Positions 23,617 to 32,330 of a stretch of 52,159 nucleotides of DNA are shown in pieces. The first letter of the stretch is position 1. Each line of letters opens with the position of its first letter. The notes under the pieces are model-generated. The model was given only the letters and a program-made list of their open reading frames with translations. It did not search any database and had not been told where the DNA came from. A program made the translations under genes and the position numbers. The stretch is taken from assembly GCA_946886405.1 (NCBI GenBank), contig CAMPIO010000019.1:1-52159 (forward strand). The letters run 5' to 3'. This DNA comes from an uncultured Pseudoxanthomonas sp. (GTDB taxonomy: Bacteria; Pseudomonadota; Gammaproteobacteria; Xanthomonadales; Xanthomonadaceae).

Positions 23617-24165
23617 ATGACTGCGCCGAAACGCCTTCCGCCCTGGCATGAACACTTCCGCTTGCCCAGCGGGCGCGAGCTGCTGATCCGCCCGATCCGG
23701 CCCGAGGATGCGGGCCCCATCCAGGGCGCCTTCGGCCTGCTGGGGCCGGAGGAGATCCGCCACCGGTTCATGTATGCCCTGAAGGAACTGACGCCGGAAA
23801 TGGCGCAGCGCCTGACCCATCCGGACCCCAATACCGAATTCGCGCTGGTCGCCGCCGAGGCACTTCCGCCGGGCGAGGCGCTGGTGGGCGCGGTGGCGCG
23901 CGCCGCCATGGTGCCGCGTACGCGCGAGGCCGAATTCGCCATCCTCGTGAGCCACTTCATCGCCGGCCAGGGGCTGGGACGTCACCTGATGCGCAAGCTG
24001 GCCAAGTGGGCGCGCTCGAAGAAACTCGACCGCCTGTATGGCGACGTGCTCGACACCAACCAGCCGATGCTGACACTGGCGCAATCGCTGGGCTTCAAGC
24101 GCATGCGCGAGAACGACGGATCCGGGCTGGTCCGCGTGGTGCTGGATCTGAACGAAGGGCCCTGA
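23617..24165 (+). CDS. GNAT-family acetyltransferase (protein-acetyltransferase-like)
   Basis: A 182-residue single-domain GNAT. 'LLIRPIRPEDAGPIQGAFGLLGPEEIRHRFMYALKELTPEMAQRLTHPD' resembles the C-terminal acetyltransferase domain of Pat/YfiQ-type protein lysine acetyltransferases. The acetyl-CoA loop is 'VSHFIAGQGLGRHLMRKLAKWA' (Q-G-L-G). The end 'LDTNQPMLTLAQSLGFKRMRE' matches the last GNAT beta-alpha unit. Without the large ADP-forming acyl-CoA synthetase-like domain, its targets cannot be assigned. Two dyads (24170-24197) follow as a likely terminator. Confidence 0.82.
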   Translation: MTAPKRLPPWHEHFRLPSGRELLIRPIRPEDAGPIQGAFGLLGPEEIRHRFMYALKELTPEMAQRLTHPDPNTEFALVAAEALPPGEALVGAVARAAMVPRTREAEFAILVSHFIAGQGLGRHLMRKLAKWARSKKLDRLYGDVLDTNQPMLTLAQSLGFKRMRENDGSGLVRVVLDLNEGP

Positions 24166-24169
24166 GCGC

Positions 24170-24197
24170 GCCGACCGGCGGTCGGCCCACGTGGGCC
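24170..24197. terminator. Back-to-back palindromes after the GNAT gene
   Basis: A 7-base stem (GCCGACC / GGTCGGC, loop GGC) is followed by, and shares bases with, the 14-base palindrome GGCCCACGTGGGCC. They begin 5 bases after the stop and have no T-run. Confidence 0.4.
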
Positions 24198-24256
24198 ATT
24201 CACCGCGTCTGATGGGTATCAGGACGTGGCACCCGCCACCCTGCCGGGAGATGGCC

Positions 24257-24529
24257 ATGCCCCGTTACCTGATCGAACGCGACATCCAGGGCGCCGGGCT
24301 GATGACGCCGGCCGAGCTCAAATCCGTCTCGCAGACCTCACGCCGCGTGCTCGAGGATCTGGGGCCCCAGATCCAGTGGGAGCACAGTTACGTCACCGAC
24401 GACCGGATCTATTGCGTGTATCGGGCGCCGAGCGAGGAGCTGGTCCTCGAACACGCGCGTCGCGGCGGCTTTCCGGTCGACCGCATTTCCATGGTTGCCG
24501 AGGTGATCGATCCGCTGACGGCGGAATGA
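24257..24529 (+). CDS. DUF4242 domain protein
   Basis: A 90-residue protein of the DUF4242 (nickel-binding SCO4226-like) family: 'MPRYLIERDIQGAGLMTPAELKSVSQTSRRVLEDLGPQIQWEHSYVTDDRIYCVYRAPSEELVLEHARRGGFPVDRI'. This is a ferredoxin-like fold of uncertain function, often found as a free-standing single domain. The start is ATG 24257: GGGAG at 24246-24250 is 6 bases away, whereas an in-frame ATG at 24251 touches it directly. Confidence 0.88.
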   Translation: MPRYLIERDIQGAGLMTPAELKSVSQTSRRVLEDLGPQIQWEHSYVTDDRIYCVYRAPSEELVLEHARRGGFPVDRISMVAEVIDPLTAE

Positions 24530-24634
24530 TCCGTTGCGGGCCATGACGGGCCGCTTGGGCACTGCTTGGTAAACTGCAGGTCCTTCGCGCTGGGCACCCC
24601 ACGGTGTCCGGCGCTGCCGTTGTTTTGTGTACCC

Positions 24635-27600
24635 ATGACCGACGCCCTGAAAACCTCCCTGCCCGTTCCCCCGCTGCCCCGTGGCGGCCAGTCCCGCGCC
24701 TGGTGGCGCGCCCCGGCATCGCCGACCGCGCTGGCGTGGTCGATCGCCGCTGCCGCGCGCGCGCACGACGGTCCGCTGCTGGTGGTCGCGCGCGACAACC
24801 ACGAAGCTCACCAGCTCGAAGCCGACCTGCATACCCTGCTGGGGCGCGACCCCGAGGTGCCGGTGGTGCCGTTCCCCGATTGGGAAACCCTGCCGTACGA
24901 CCAGTTCAGTCCGCATCCGGACATCGTGTCGCAACGCCTGGCCGCCCTGCATCGCCTGCCCACGCTGGCGCGCGGCATCGTGATCGTGCCGGTGCAGACG
25001 CTGATGCAGCGGCTGTCGCCGTTGCGCCACATCGTCGGTGGCAGCTTCGATTACCGGGTCGGGCAACAACTGGACTTCGATGCCGAGAAGCGCCGGCTGG
25101 AAGCGGCCAGCTACCGCCACGTGCCGCAGGTGCTGGACCCGGGCGACTTCGCCGTGCGTGGTGGCCTGCTGGATGTCTATCCGATGGGCGCCGATGCGCC
25201 GCTGCGCATCGAACTGCTGGACGACACCATCGATTCGATCCGCCATTTCGATCCGGAGAGCCAGCGCTCTCTCGACAGGACAGACGCCGTGCAGTTGCTG
25301 CCGGGGCGCGAAGTGCCGCTGGATGAACGCGCGGTCGAGCGTGCGATGACCCTGCTGCGCGACCGCTTCGATGTCGACACACGCCGCAGCGCGCTCTACC
25401 AGGACCTGAAGTCCGGTCTGGCGCCGGCCGGCGTGGAGTACTACCTGCCGCTGTTCTTCGACCAGACCTCGACGCTGTTCGACTACCTGCAACCGCATGC
25501 CCTGCCGCTGATGACCGAAGGTTTCGGCGAGGCGGCCGAAGCCTTCTGGGCGCAGACGCGCAACCGCTACGAGCAGCGCCGCCACGATATCGAACGTCCG
25601 CTGCTGCCGCCGGACGAGCTGTACCTGTCGCCGGACGGCCTGCGCGAGCAGCTCAACCAGCGCGCACGCATCGAAGTCTGCGGTGCGCAGCACAGCCGAC
25701 ACACCGATGCGCTGCCACTCGGTGACCAGCCGTTGCCGCCACTGCCGGTCGCGGCGAAGGACGCCCCGGCAGGCGAGGCGCTGAAGTCGTTCCTCGGCCA
25801 CTACCCGGGGCGCGTGCTGATCGCCGCCGACTCACCGGGACGTCGCGAGGCGCTGCTGGAAGTGCTGCAGGCGGCGGAGCTGAAACCCGACGTGGTCGCC
25901 GACTTCAGCGCCTTTCTCCCTTCTCCCGACGGGAGAAGGTGGCGCGAAGCGCCGGATGAGGGTACGGCGAAGGCGCCGGCAACCGAATCATCGCGCACGT
26001 CCCGTACCCTCACCCCAACCCCTCTCCCGAAGGGAGAGGGGCTCCTACGCTTCGCCATCGCCGTCGCGCCGCTCGCGGACGGTTTCGCACTGGACGATCC
26101 GCACATCGCGGTGCTCACCGAGCGCCAGCTGTTCCCCGAGCGCGCCACGCAGGCGCATCGGCGAAAGCGCACCGGCCGCGAGCCGGAAGCGATCATCCGC
26201 GACCTCGGCGAACTGACCGAAGGCGCGCCCATCGTCCACGAGGACCACGGCGTGGGGCGTTATCGCGGCCTGATCGCGATGGATGTGGGCGGGATGCCGG
26301 GCGAGTTCCTCGAGATCGAGTACGCCAAGGGCGATCGCCTGTACGTGCCGGTCGCGCAGTTGCACCTGATCAGCCGCTACTCGGGCGCGTCGGTGGAAAC
26401 GGCACCGCTGCATTCGCTCGGTGGCGAAGCCTGGGCGAAGGCGAAGAAAAAGGCCGCCGAGAAGGTCCGTGACGTCGCCGCCGAACTGCTGGAGATCCAG
26501 GCACGTCGGCAGGCGCGCGCCGGGCTGGCGCTGCACCTGGACCGCGCGATGTACGAACCGTTCGCGGCCGGTTTCCCGTTCGAGGAAACACCGGACCAGC
26601 ATCATGCGATCGAGTCCGTGATCCGCGACCTGGCCAGCAGCCAGCCGATGGACCGGGTGGTGTGCGGTGACGTCGGTTTCGGCAAGACCGAAGTCGCGGT
26701 GCGTGCCGCGTTCGCCGCCGCCAGCGCCGGCAAGCAGGTGGCGGTGCTGGTGCCGACCACGTTGCTGGCCGAGCAGCACTACCGCAACTTCCGCGACCGC
26801 TTCGCCGACTGGCCGCTGCGGGTGGAGGTGCTGTCGCGCTTCAAGACCGCGAAGGAGATCAAGGCCGAGCTGGAAAAACTGGCCGAGGGCACACTGGACG
26901 TCATCGTCGGTACGCATCGCCTGTTGCAGCCCGACGTGAAGTTCAAGGACCTTGGCCTGGTGATCGTGGACGAAGAGCAGCGCTTCGGTGTGCGCCAGAA
27001 GGAAGCGCTGAAGGCGCTGCGCGCCAACGTGCACCTGCTGACGCTGACCGCCACGCCGATCCCGCGCACGCTCAACATGGCGATGGCCGGCCTGCGCGAC
27101 CTGTCCATCATCGCCACTCCCCCCGCCAACCGCATGGCCGTGCAGACCTTCGTCACCCCGTGGGATGCAGCATTGCTGAAAGAAGCGTTCCAACGCGAAC
27201 TTTCGCGCGGCGGCCAGGTGTACTTCCTGCATAACGACGTGGAAAGCATCCAGCGCATGCAGAAGGAGCTGCAGGAACTGGTCCCGGAATCGCGCATCGG
27301 CGTCGCGCATGGGCAGATGCCCGAGCGCGAGCTGGAACAGGTGATGCTGGATTTCCAGAAGCAGCGCTTCAACGTACTGCTGTGCACGACCATCATCGAA
27401 TCCGGCATCGACATCCCCAACGCCAATACCATCATCATGAACCGCGCCGACAAATTCGGCCTGGCGCAGCTGCACCAGCTGCGTGGCCGCGTGGGCCGTT
27501 CGCATCATCGTTCGTATGCGTACCTTGTGGTGCCGGACAAGCGCAGCATCACCGCCGATGCGCAGCGCCGGCTGGAGGCGATCGCCTCGATGGACGAGCT

Positions 27601-28222
27601 GGGCGCGGGTTTCACCCTCGCCACGCACGACCTGGAGATCCGCGGTGCCGGCGAACTTCTGGGCGAAGACCAGAGTGGCCAGATGGCGGAGGTGGGCTTC
27701 AGCCTGTACACCGAATTGCTCGAACGCGCGGTGCGCTCGATCAAGGCCGGCCACCTGCCCGACGTCGACCTGGGCCAGGAACGCCGTGGCGCCGAGGTCG
27801 AGTTGAACGTACCGTCGCTGATTCCCGACGATTACCTGCCCGACGTGCACACGCGCCTGACGCTGTACAAGCGCATCAGCAGCGCGCGCGACAAGGAGGA
27901 ATTGCGCGACCTGCAGGTGGAGATGATCGACCGCTTCGGCCTGCTGCCGGATCCGGCCAAGTACCTGTTCGCCACGGCAGAACTGAAGCTGGCGGCGAAC
28001 GAGATGGGTATCCGCAAGCTGGAACTGGGTGAGCACGGCGGACGCATCGTGTTCGAGGCCAAGCCGAAGATCGATCCGATGGCGGTGATCCAGCTGATCC
28101 AGAAGCAGCCGAAGCTCTACACGATGGATGGCCCCGACAAACTGCGCATCAAACTGCCGCTGCCGGATGCACCCGACCGCTTCAATGCCGCGAAGGGCCT
28201 GTTGACCACGCTGGCCACATGA
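24635..28222 (+). CDS. mfd: Transcription-repair coupling factor Mfd
   Basis: A 1195-residue DNA translocase that removes RNA polymerase stalled at lesions and recruits UvrA. N-terminal UvrB-like domains (about 1-330: 'FPDWETLPYDQFSPHPDIVSQRLAALHRL') lead to the RNA-polymerase interaction domain ('HEDHGVGRYRGLIAMDVGG...LEIEYAKGDRLYVPVAQLHLISRY'). The helicase has Walker A GDVGFGKTEVA, box II VDEEQRFG, 'LTATPIPRTLNMAM' and a RecG-like translocation motif. The C-terminal TRCF domain follows. It is about 47 residues longer than E. coli Mfd (1148). Much of this is an in-frame repeat insertion at about residues 427-469 (25915-26042), in the poorly conserved domain before the polymerase-interaction domain. 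The ATG 24635 start fits the family. Confidence 0.96.
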   Translation: MTDALKTSLPVPPLPRGGQSRAWWRAPASPTALAWSIAAAARAHDGPLLVVARDNHEAHQLEADLHTLLGRDPEVPVVPFPDWETLPYDQFSPHPDIVSQRLAALHRLPTLARGIVIVPVQTLMQRLSPLRHIVGGSFDYRVGQQLDFDAEKRRLEAASYRHVPQVLDPGDFAVRGGLLDVYPMGADAPLRIELLDDTIDSIRHFDPESQRSLDRTDAVQLLPGREVPLDERAVERAMTLLRDRFDVDTRRSALYQDLKSGLAPAGVEYYLPLFFDQTSTLFDYLQPHALPLMTEGFGEAAEAFWAQTRNRYEQRRHDIERPLLPPDELYLSPDGLREQLNQRARIEVCGAQHSRHTDALPLGDQPLPPLPVAAKDAPAGEALKSFLGHYPGRVLIAADSPGRREALLEVLQAAELKPDVVADFSAFLPSPDGRRWREAPDEGTAKAPATESSRTSRTLTPTPLPKGEGLLRFAIAVAPLADGFALDDPHIAVLTERQLFPERATQAHRRKRTGREPEAIIRDLGELTEGAPIVHEDHGVGRYRGLIAMDVGGMPGEFLEIEYAKGDRLYVPVAQLHLISRYSGASVETAPLHSLGGEAWAKAKKKAAEKVRDVAAELLEIQARRQARAGLALHLDRAMYEPFAAGFPFEETPDQHHAIESVIRDLASSQPMDRVVCGDVGFGKTEVAVRAAFAAASAGKQVAVLVPTTLLAEQHYRNFRDRFADWPLRVEVLSRFKTAKEIKAELEKLAEGTLDVIVGTHRLLQPDVKFKDLGLVIVDEEQRFGVRQKEALKALRANVHLLTLTATPIPRTLNMAMAGLRDLSIIATPPANRMAVQTFVTPWDAALLKEAFQRELSRGGQVYFLHNDVESIQRMQKELQELVPESRIGVAHGQMPERELEQVMLDFQKQRFNVLLCTTIIESGIDIPNANTIIMNRADKFGLAQLHQLRGRVGRSHHRSYAYLVVPDKRSITADAQRRLEAIASMDELGAGFTLATHDLEIRGAGELLGEDQSGQMAEVGFSLYTELLERAVRSIKAGHLPDVDLGQERRGAEVELNVPSLIPDDYLPDVHTRLTLYKRISSARDKEELRDLQVEMIDRFGLLPDPAKYLFATAELKLAANEMGIRKLELGEHGGRIVFEAKPKIDPMAVIQLIQKQPKLYTMDGPDKLRIKLPLPDAPDRFNAAKGLLTTLAT
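25915..26042. repeat. Palindromic repeat element inserted in frame inside mfd
   Basis: Two hairpins (CCTTCTCCC/GGGAGAAGG at 25919-25939 and CCCTCTCCC/GGGAGAGGG at 26020-26040) flank an inner inverted repeat (GAGGGTACG / CGTACCCTC). The segment 'ggtggcgcgaagcgccgg' and the tail that translates as TLTPTPLPKGEG are typical of intergenic repeats in this bacterial family. It is translated as about 42 residues (SPDGRRWREAPDEG...TPLPKGEGL) without breaking the frame. A short relative is the creC-creD hairpin. Confidence 0.8.
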
Positions 28223-28290
28223 TTCGTCGCGTGCGCTGTGCGCACGACCGCGGGTGTTGACGGATCACGCGGCAGTGCGCTTGGCCGACC

Positions 28291-28358
28291 CGTAGCGTGC
28301 GCCATGCGCACGACGCGCGGTTTGTCATCGTGCGGTCGTGCGAGTGGCGCACGCTACA
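28291..28358. repeat. Inverted REP pair (GTAGCGTGCGC..GCGCACG type) between mfd and the PLD gene
   Basis: Arm 1 (28291-28314) reads CGTAGCGTGCGCCATGCGCA.., arm 2 (28335-28358) is its inverted partner ending GCGCACGCTACA. A degenerate third copy lies at 28226-28248. The same element is at 50803-50862. Arm 2 supplies the stop codon of the convergent phospholipase D-type gene. Confidence 0.85.
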
Positions 28359-29904
28359 GTTGGGACTCGACCGGCAGCCAGCCGATGGCGCGTGCGGTCC
28401 AGCGACGCCATACGCTGGCTTCCGGCTCGCGGTCCCAGACGCGCGGTGGCTGTTGCGAGGCGTCCTCCCAGCGCAGGGCACCGTCCTGCAGCTGCACGCG
28501 GTAACTCATGTCGGGCGCGATCTTCGTCTCGTAGCTGCGCAGCAGGGCGGCGGCGGCCTGGCGGTCGCGGAACAGCACACCCATTTCGGTATTGAGGTTC
28601 ACCGAACGGGGATCGAGGTTGAACGACCCGATGAAACCTCCCTCCCCGTCCACGGCGAACGCCTTGGTATGCAGGCTGGCGCCGCTGGAACCGAACAGGC
28701 TGCTGTCCTGGTGGCCGTGCGGCATCAGTTCGAACAGGGCCACTCCCCCTTCCAGCAGCGGCATGCGGTACGGCGCATACCCCCCGTGCACGGCCATCAC
28801 GTCGTTCGCGGCCAGCGAATTGGTCAGCACGCTGACGTCCACGCCCTGCGCGCGCTTGCCGACCAGCCAGCGCGTGCCTTCTTCGCCGGGCACGAAGTAC
28901 GGCGAGATCACATGCAGCTCGCGCTTGGCTTCGCCCATGACGCGACCCAGCCGGTGCACCAGCCACTGTCCTTGTCCCTCGCCCTGCCCCTTGGACGCCG
29001 GATCCGAATACACACCCACCTCGTCCAGCCAATGCAACGTGTTGCCGCCCACCAGCGCACGCACGCCCGGCGTGCTGCGCAGCCTCGCGACATAGTCCGC
29101 CGCCTGCGGCGAGCGGTAGCCGGCATCGCCGTTCTCGCGAAGGCGTTCCAGTGCACCCGCTTCCGCCACCGTCAGCGCGGACAGCGGGATCACGGAAGCG
29201 CTGTTCCAGAAATCATCGAAGATGGCGGCGGTCTGTTTCACCGCCGGGCCCAGCAGGACGGCGTCCAGATCGAGGAAGTTGGTCTGCGCGGCGGCGTCGA
29301 AATATTCGTCGCCCACGTTTCGCCCACCCACCACCGCCACGCGGCCGTCGGCGATCCATGCCTTGTTGTGCATGCGGCGGTTCATGGCCATCGGCCGCAA
29401 CAGCATTTCCGTCGCACGGCCCAGCACACCGGCACGGCTGCGCGATGGGTTGAACAGGCGGACCTCGATATTCGGGTGCGCATCCAGTGCCGCCAGGTGC
29501 GAGTCCTTGCCGTGCGCCGTCATGTCGTCCAGCAGCAGGCGCACGCGCACGCCGCGATCGGCGGCGCGCAGCGCTTCGTAGCCCAGCAGGTTGCCGGTGA
29601 AGTCGTGGTTCCAGATGTAGTACTGCAGGTCCAGGCTGCGGCCGGCGGCACGCGCGCTGGCGGCGCGCACGGTGAAGGCATCCAGGTTGTCCGACAGCAG
29701 TGCCATGCCACTCTGCCCGCCGCGCCCGCTCAGCAGCGGCGCGACGACGCGGTCGAGCGCCGTGGCGTCAGCCGCCGTCGGCAATGAATGCGATGCCGGC
29801 CCGCGTGCGCCTTCGGCGAAGCGGCCATAGCTGTAAAGCGCCACCGCCGACGCCACCGCCAGCAGGACGATGGCGATGCCCAGCCGACGCAGCCACTTGC
29901 GCAT
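28354..29904 (-). CDS. Phospholipase D-type phosphatidyltransferase (ClsC-like cardiolipin synthase family)
   Basis: A 516-residue membrane-anchored PLD-superfamily enzyme. An N-terminal helix (LGIAIVLLAVASAVALYSYG) is followed by two HKD domains: 'RRMHNKAWIADGRVAVVGGRNVGDEYFD' and 'ASLHTKAFAVDGEGGFIGSFNLDPRSVNLNTEMG'. Length and motifs match ClsC/YmdC, which makes cardiolipin from phosphatidylethanolamine and phosphatidylglycerol with a partner protein; no YmdB-like partner is visible here. The ATG at 29904 has GGGGGAG. Its TAG (28356-28354) belongs to a REP arm. It converges on mfd and is divergent from the phosphatase lipoprotein gene. Confidence 0.87.
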   Translation of the reverse strand: MRKWLRRLGIAIVLLAVASAVALYSYGRFAEGARGPASHSLPTAADATALDRVVAPLLSGRGGQSGMALLSDNLDAFTVRAASARAAGRSLDLQYYIWNHDFTGNLLGYEALRAADRGVRVRLLLDDMTAHGKDSHLAALDAHPNIEVRLFNPSRSRAGVLGRATEMLLRPMAMNRRMHNKAWIADGRVAVVGGRNVGDEYFDAAAQTNFLDLDAVLLGPAVKQTAAIFDDFWNSASVIPLSALTVAEAGALERLRENGDAGYRSPQAADYVARLRSTPGVRALVGGNTLHWLDEVGVYSDPASKGQGEGQGQWLVHRLGRVMGEAKRELHVISPYFVPGEEGTRWLVGKRAQGVDVSVLTNSLAANDVMAVHGGYAPYRMPLLEGGVALFELMPHGHQDSSLFGSSGASLHTKAFAVDGEGGFIGSFNLDPRSVNLNTEMGVLFRDRQAAAALLRSYETKIAPDMSYRVQLQDGALRWEDASQQPPRVWDREPEASVWRRWTARAIGWLPVESQL

Positions 29905-30019
29905 GGTCTCCCCCTCTTCACGGAACCGGCTCTATCGTAGCGGCAGCGCCGTGAGGACGCCGCTTGCACCGGACTGCCCGCCGTTGCACGCTCGCCACCC
30001 GCCTTCATCGAGGATCGCC

Positions 30020-30565
30020 ATGCGCCTGCCGCAGCGGTTACGCAGTCCCGTCCTGGTCCTGCTGGTGTCGCTGGCCGCCGGTTGCGGCACGACCACTCCC
30101 CGCGACACGATCGCGCCGCTGACCTTCGTCGTGGTCCGCCACGCCGAGAAGGCGAAGGACGACCCCGAGAACCCGAGTCTCTCCGCCGCAGGACTGGCAC
30201 GTGCCGACGCCTTGGCCGAACGCCTGCGCAGTGGGCCGCTGGTGGCCGCCTACGCTACCGAATTCCGGCGTACCCGGCAGACCGCGCAGCCCACCGCCAC
30301 CGCGCACCGGCTGCCCGTCGGGGCGTACTACGCGCGCGGTCCTGCTGACGAAATCGCCGCGCAATGGAAACAGGCGCACCGCGCGGGCACCGTGCTCGTC
30401 GTCGGCCACAGCAACACCGTGCCCGACCTGGTCGCCGCGCTGTGCGCATGTGTGACCGCGCCCATGGACGACAGCGAGTACGACCGCATCTCCATCGTGC
30501 GTATCGGCAGCGATGGCCGCGCCACGCTGGACGTGCAGCGCTACGGGGCTCCGTCGCCACGATGA
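30020..30565 (+). CDS. Histidine phosphatase family lipoprotein
   Basis: A 181-residue branch-1 histidine phosphatase. The catalytic RHG-like motif is '[31 protein letters not shown]' (RHAEK), the second His is in '[15 protein letters not shown]'. The N-terminus '[24 protein letters not shown]' is a signal peptide with lipobox LAAGC, so it should be anchored in the periplasm. Substrate unknown; SixA-like or phosphosugar-like activities are possible. The ATG at 30020 follows GAGG. Its TGA overlaps the ATG of the endonuclease V gene (ATGA), an unexpected pairing of an exported phosphatase with a DNA-repair enzyme. Confidence 0.85.
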   Translation: MRLPQRLRSPVLVLLVSLAAGCGTTTPRDTIAPLTFVVVRHAEKAKDDPENPSLSAAGLARADALAERLRSGPLVAAYATEFRRTRQTAQPTATAHRLPVGAYYARGPADEIAAQWKQAHRAGTVLVVGHSNTVPDLVAALCACVTAPMDDSEYDRISIVRIGSDGRATLDVQRYGAPSPR

Positions 30566-31227
30566 GCACGGTGTTCGGCGACTGGGACGGCAGCATCGCG
30601 GACGCGCGACGCGTGCAGGAACAGCTCGCCGGCGACATCGTGCTGCGCGACGACGTGCAAGCGACGCCACGATGGTTGGGCGGCTTCGATGTCGGCTTCG
30701 AGGATGAAGGCGCCACCACCCGCGCCGCTGCCGTCCTGCTCGACGCCGGCACGCTGCAGCCGGTCGCCATGGAGGTGGTACGCCTCCCCACCTCGATGCC
30801 CTATGTGCCGGGCCTGCTGAGTTTCCGCGAGCTGCCCGCGCTCGTCGCTGCATTGGAATGCCTGCCGTATGTCCCCGACCTCGCGTTCGTCGACGGCCAG
30901 GGCATCGCGCACCCGCGGCGGCTGGGCATCACCGCGCATTTCGGCGTGGTCACCGGTCTGCCCACCATCGGCGTGGCCAAGAACGTCCTGTGCGGTCGCC
31001 ATGAAACACCCGGCGCCCTTGCTGGCGAGCGCACGCCGCTGATCCATCGCGGCGACCACATCGGCTGGGCCTTGCGCAGCAAGCCGCGTTGCAATCCGCT
31101 GATCGTCTCACCCGGGCACCGCGTCTCGATGCAGGGCGCGCTGGACTGGGTGCTGCGTACGCTGCGCGGCTATCGACTGCCGGAGCCGACGCGGCTGGCG
31201 GACCGGCTGGCATCACGGCGCGGCTGA
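30562..31227 (+). CDS. nfi: Endonuclease V (deoxyinosine 3' endonuclease)
   Basis: A 221-residue repair nuclease that nicks DNA one base 3' to deoxyinosine and other deaminated bases. Catalytic acidic residues are seen in '[11 protein letters not shown]' (Asp), '[14 protein letters not shown]' (Glu) and '[23 protein letters not shown]' (Asp). '[14 protein letters not shown]' and the end '[36 protein letters not shown]' are typical. Length is like E. coli Nfi (223). Start ATG 30562 overlaps the phosphatase stop. Confidence 0.95.
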   Translation: MSTVFGDWDGSIADARRVQEQLAGDIVLRDDVQATPRWLGGFDVGFEDEGATTRAAAVLLDAGTLQPVAMEVVRLPTSMPYVPGLLSFRELPALVAALECLPYVPDLAFVDGQGIAHPRRLGITAHFGVVTGLPTIGVAKNVLCGRHETPGALAGERTPLIHRGDHIGWALRSKPRCNPLIVSPGHRVSMQGALDWVLRTLRGYRLPEPTRLADRLASRRG

Positions 31228-31313
31228 CGCCACGCAACAATCCGTTTCCCTGCTGACACAGGCACGGCGGATATCGCATGAGATGCTTCGTCCCTCTTCC
31301 GGAGGACCTGCCC

Positions 31314-32177
31314 ATGACCACGATCATCGCGCCCCGCGTGCACGACCTCGGCGACGGTTTCAACGTGCGCCGCGCCGTGCCCAGCCTGCAGGCCCGCAGC
31401 GTGGGGCCGTTCGTCTTCGTCGATCACATGGGACCGGCCGTGTTCGAGCCCGGTCGCGGCATCGATGTCCGGCCGCACCCGCACATCGGCCTGGCCACGG
31501 TGACCTACCTCTGGTCAGGCGCGATCCACCACAAGGACACGCTGGGATCGGAACAGGTCATCACGCCGGGCGACGTCAACTGGATGACCGCGGGTCGCGG
31601 CATTGCGCATTCCGAGCGTACGCCCGGCGACGTGCGCACCGGCCGGCATGACGTGCACGGCATGCAGACGTGGGTGGCACTTCCGACATCCGCCGAGGAA
31701 GTCGCGCCCGAATTCCATCACCACACGGCAGCAACGCTGCCGTTGATCGAGCGCGCCGGTACCCGGCTGCGCGTGATCGCCGGTCGCGCGTACGGAGAAG
31801 AGTCCCCGGTGAAGGTGTTCAGCGGCACCTTCAATGTCGCCGTGGACCTGCAGCCGGATGCCGAACTGGACATCGACGGCGGTCATGTGGAGCGTGCGCT
31901 CTACGTGCTCGAAGGCCAGGCGCAGGTGGACGGCGCCGATATCCCCGAGAAGCACCTGGTGGTGTTCGACCGCGGCAGCCGTTCCGTGCTGCGTGCGAAG
32001 ACACCCGTGAAGGCCATGCTGCTGGGCGGCGAACCGCTGGATGCGCCCCGCCATCTGTGGTGGAACTTCGTCTCCAGTTCCAAGGAGCGCATCGAGCAGG
32101 CCAAGCAGGACTGGCTGGACGGCCGCTTCGGCCATGTGCCCGGCGAAACCGAGTTCATCCCGCTGCCCGAACGGTAG
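31314..32177 (+). CDS. Pirin family protein (first of two)
   Basis: A 287-residue bicupin pirin. Metal ligands lie in 'RPHPHIGLATVTYLWSGAIHHKD' (two His of PHPHIG plus HH) and 'GRGIAHSERTP' (His, Glu). The C-terminal half is the second cupin ('HLVVFDRGSRSVLRAKTPVKAMLLGGEPLDAPRHLWWNFVSS'). Some bacterial pirins have quercetinase activity or modulate pyruvate dehydrogenase; the role here is open. The ATG at 31314 has GGAGG at 31301-31305. A second, divergent pirin is encoded at 33802-34662; their motifs differ (PHPHIG versus EHPHRG), so they are not a recent duplication. Confidence 0.92.
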   Translation: MTTIIAPRVHDLGDGFNVRRAVPSLQARSVGPFVFVDHMGPAVFEPGRGIDVRPHPHIGLATVTYLWSGAIHHKDTLGSEQVITPGDVNWMTAGRGIAHSERTPGDVRTGRHDVHGMQTWVALPTSAEEVAPEFHHHTAATLPLIERAGTRLRVIAGRAYGEESPVKVFSGTFNVAVDLQPDAELDIDGGHVERALYVLEGQAQVDGADIPEKHLVVFDRGSRSVLRAKTPVKAMLLGGEPLDAPRHLWWNFVSSSKERIEQAKQDWLDGRFGHVPGETEFIPLPER

Positions 32178-32330
32178 GCGTGCGTCCAACTGCCGGGTAA
32201 ATGTGACACGAACTTCCTTGGCATCTGAATGCCTGCCGCGTAACGCAAAGCAAACATCTCCGGCGACGGGCATCCGCTATCGTGCGCGCACCGTCATGTG
32301 ACGGGGCGCACGATAACGAGGGGAGCTGAC

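Noticed and set aside
26045..28036. Long minus-strand open frame (663 codons)
   Set aside because: Antisense to the helicase half of mfd; no recognisable domain and His/Gln/Val-rich shadow composition.
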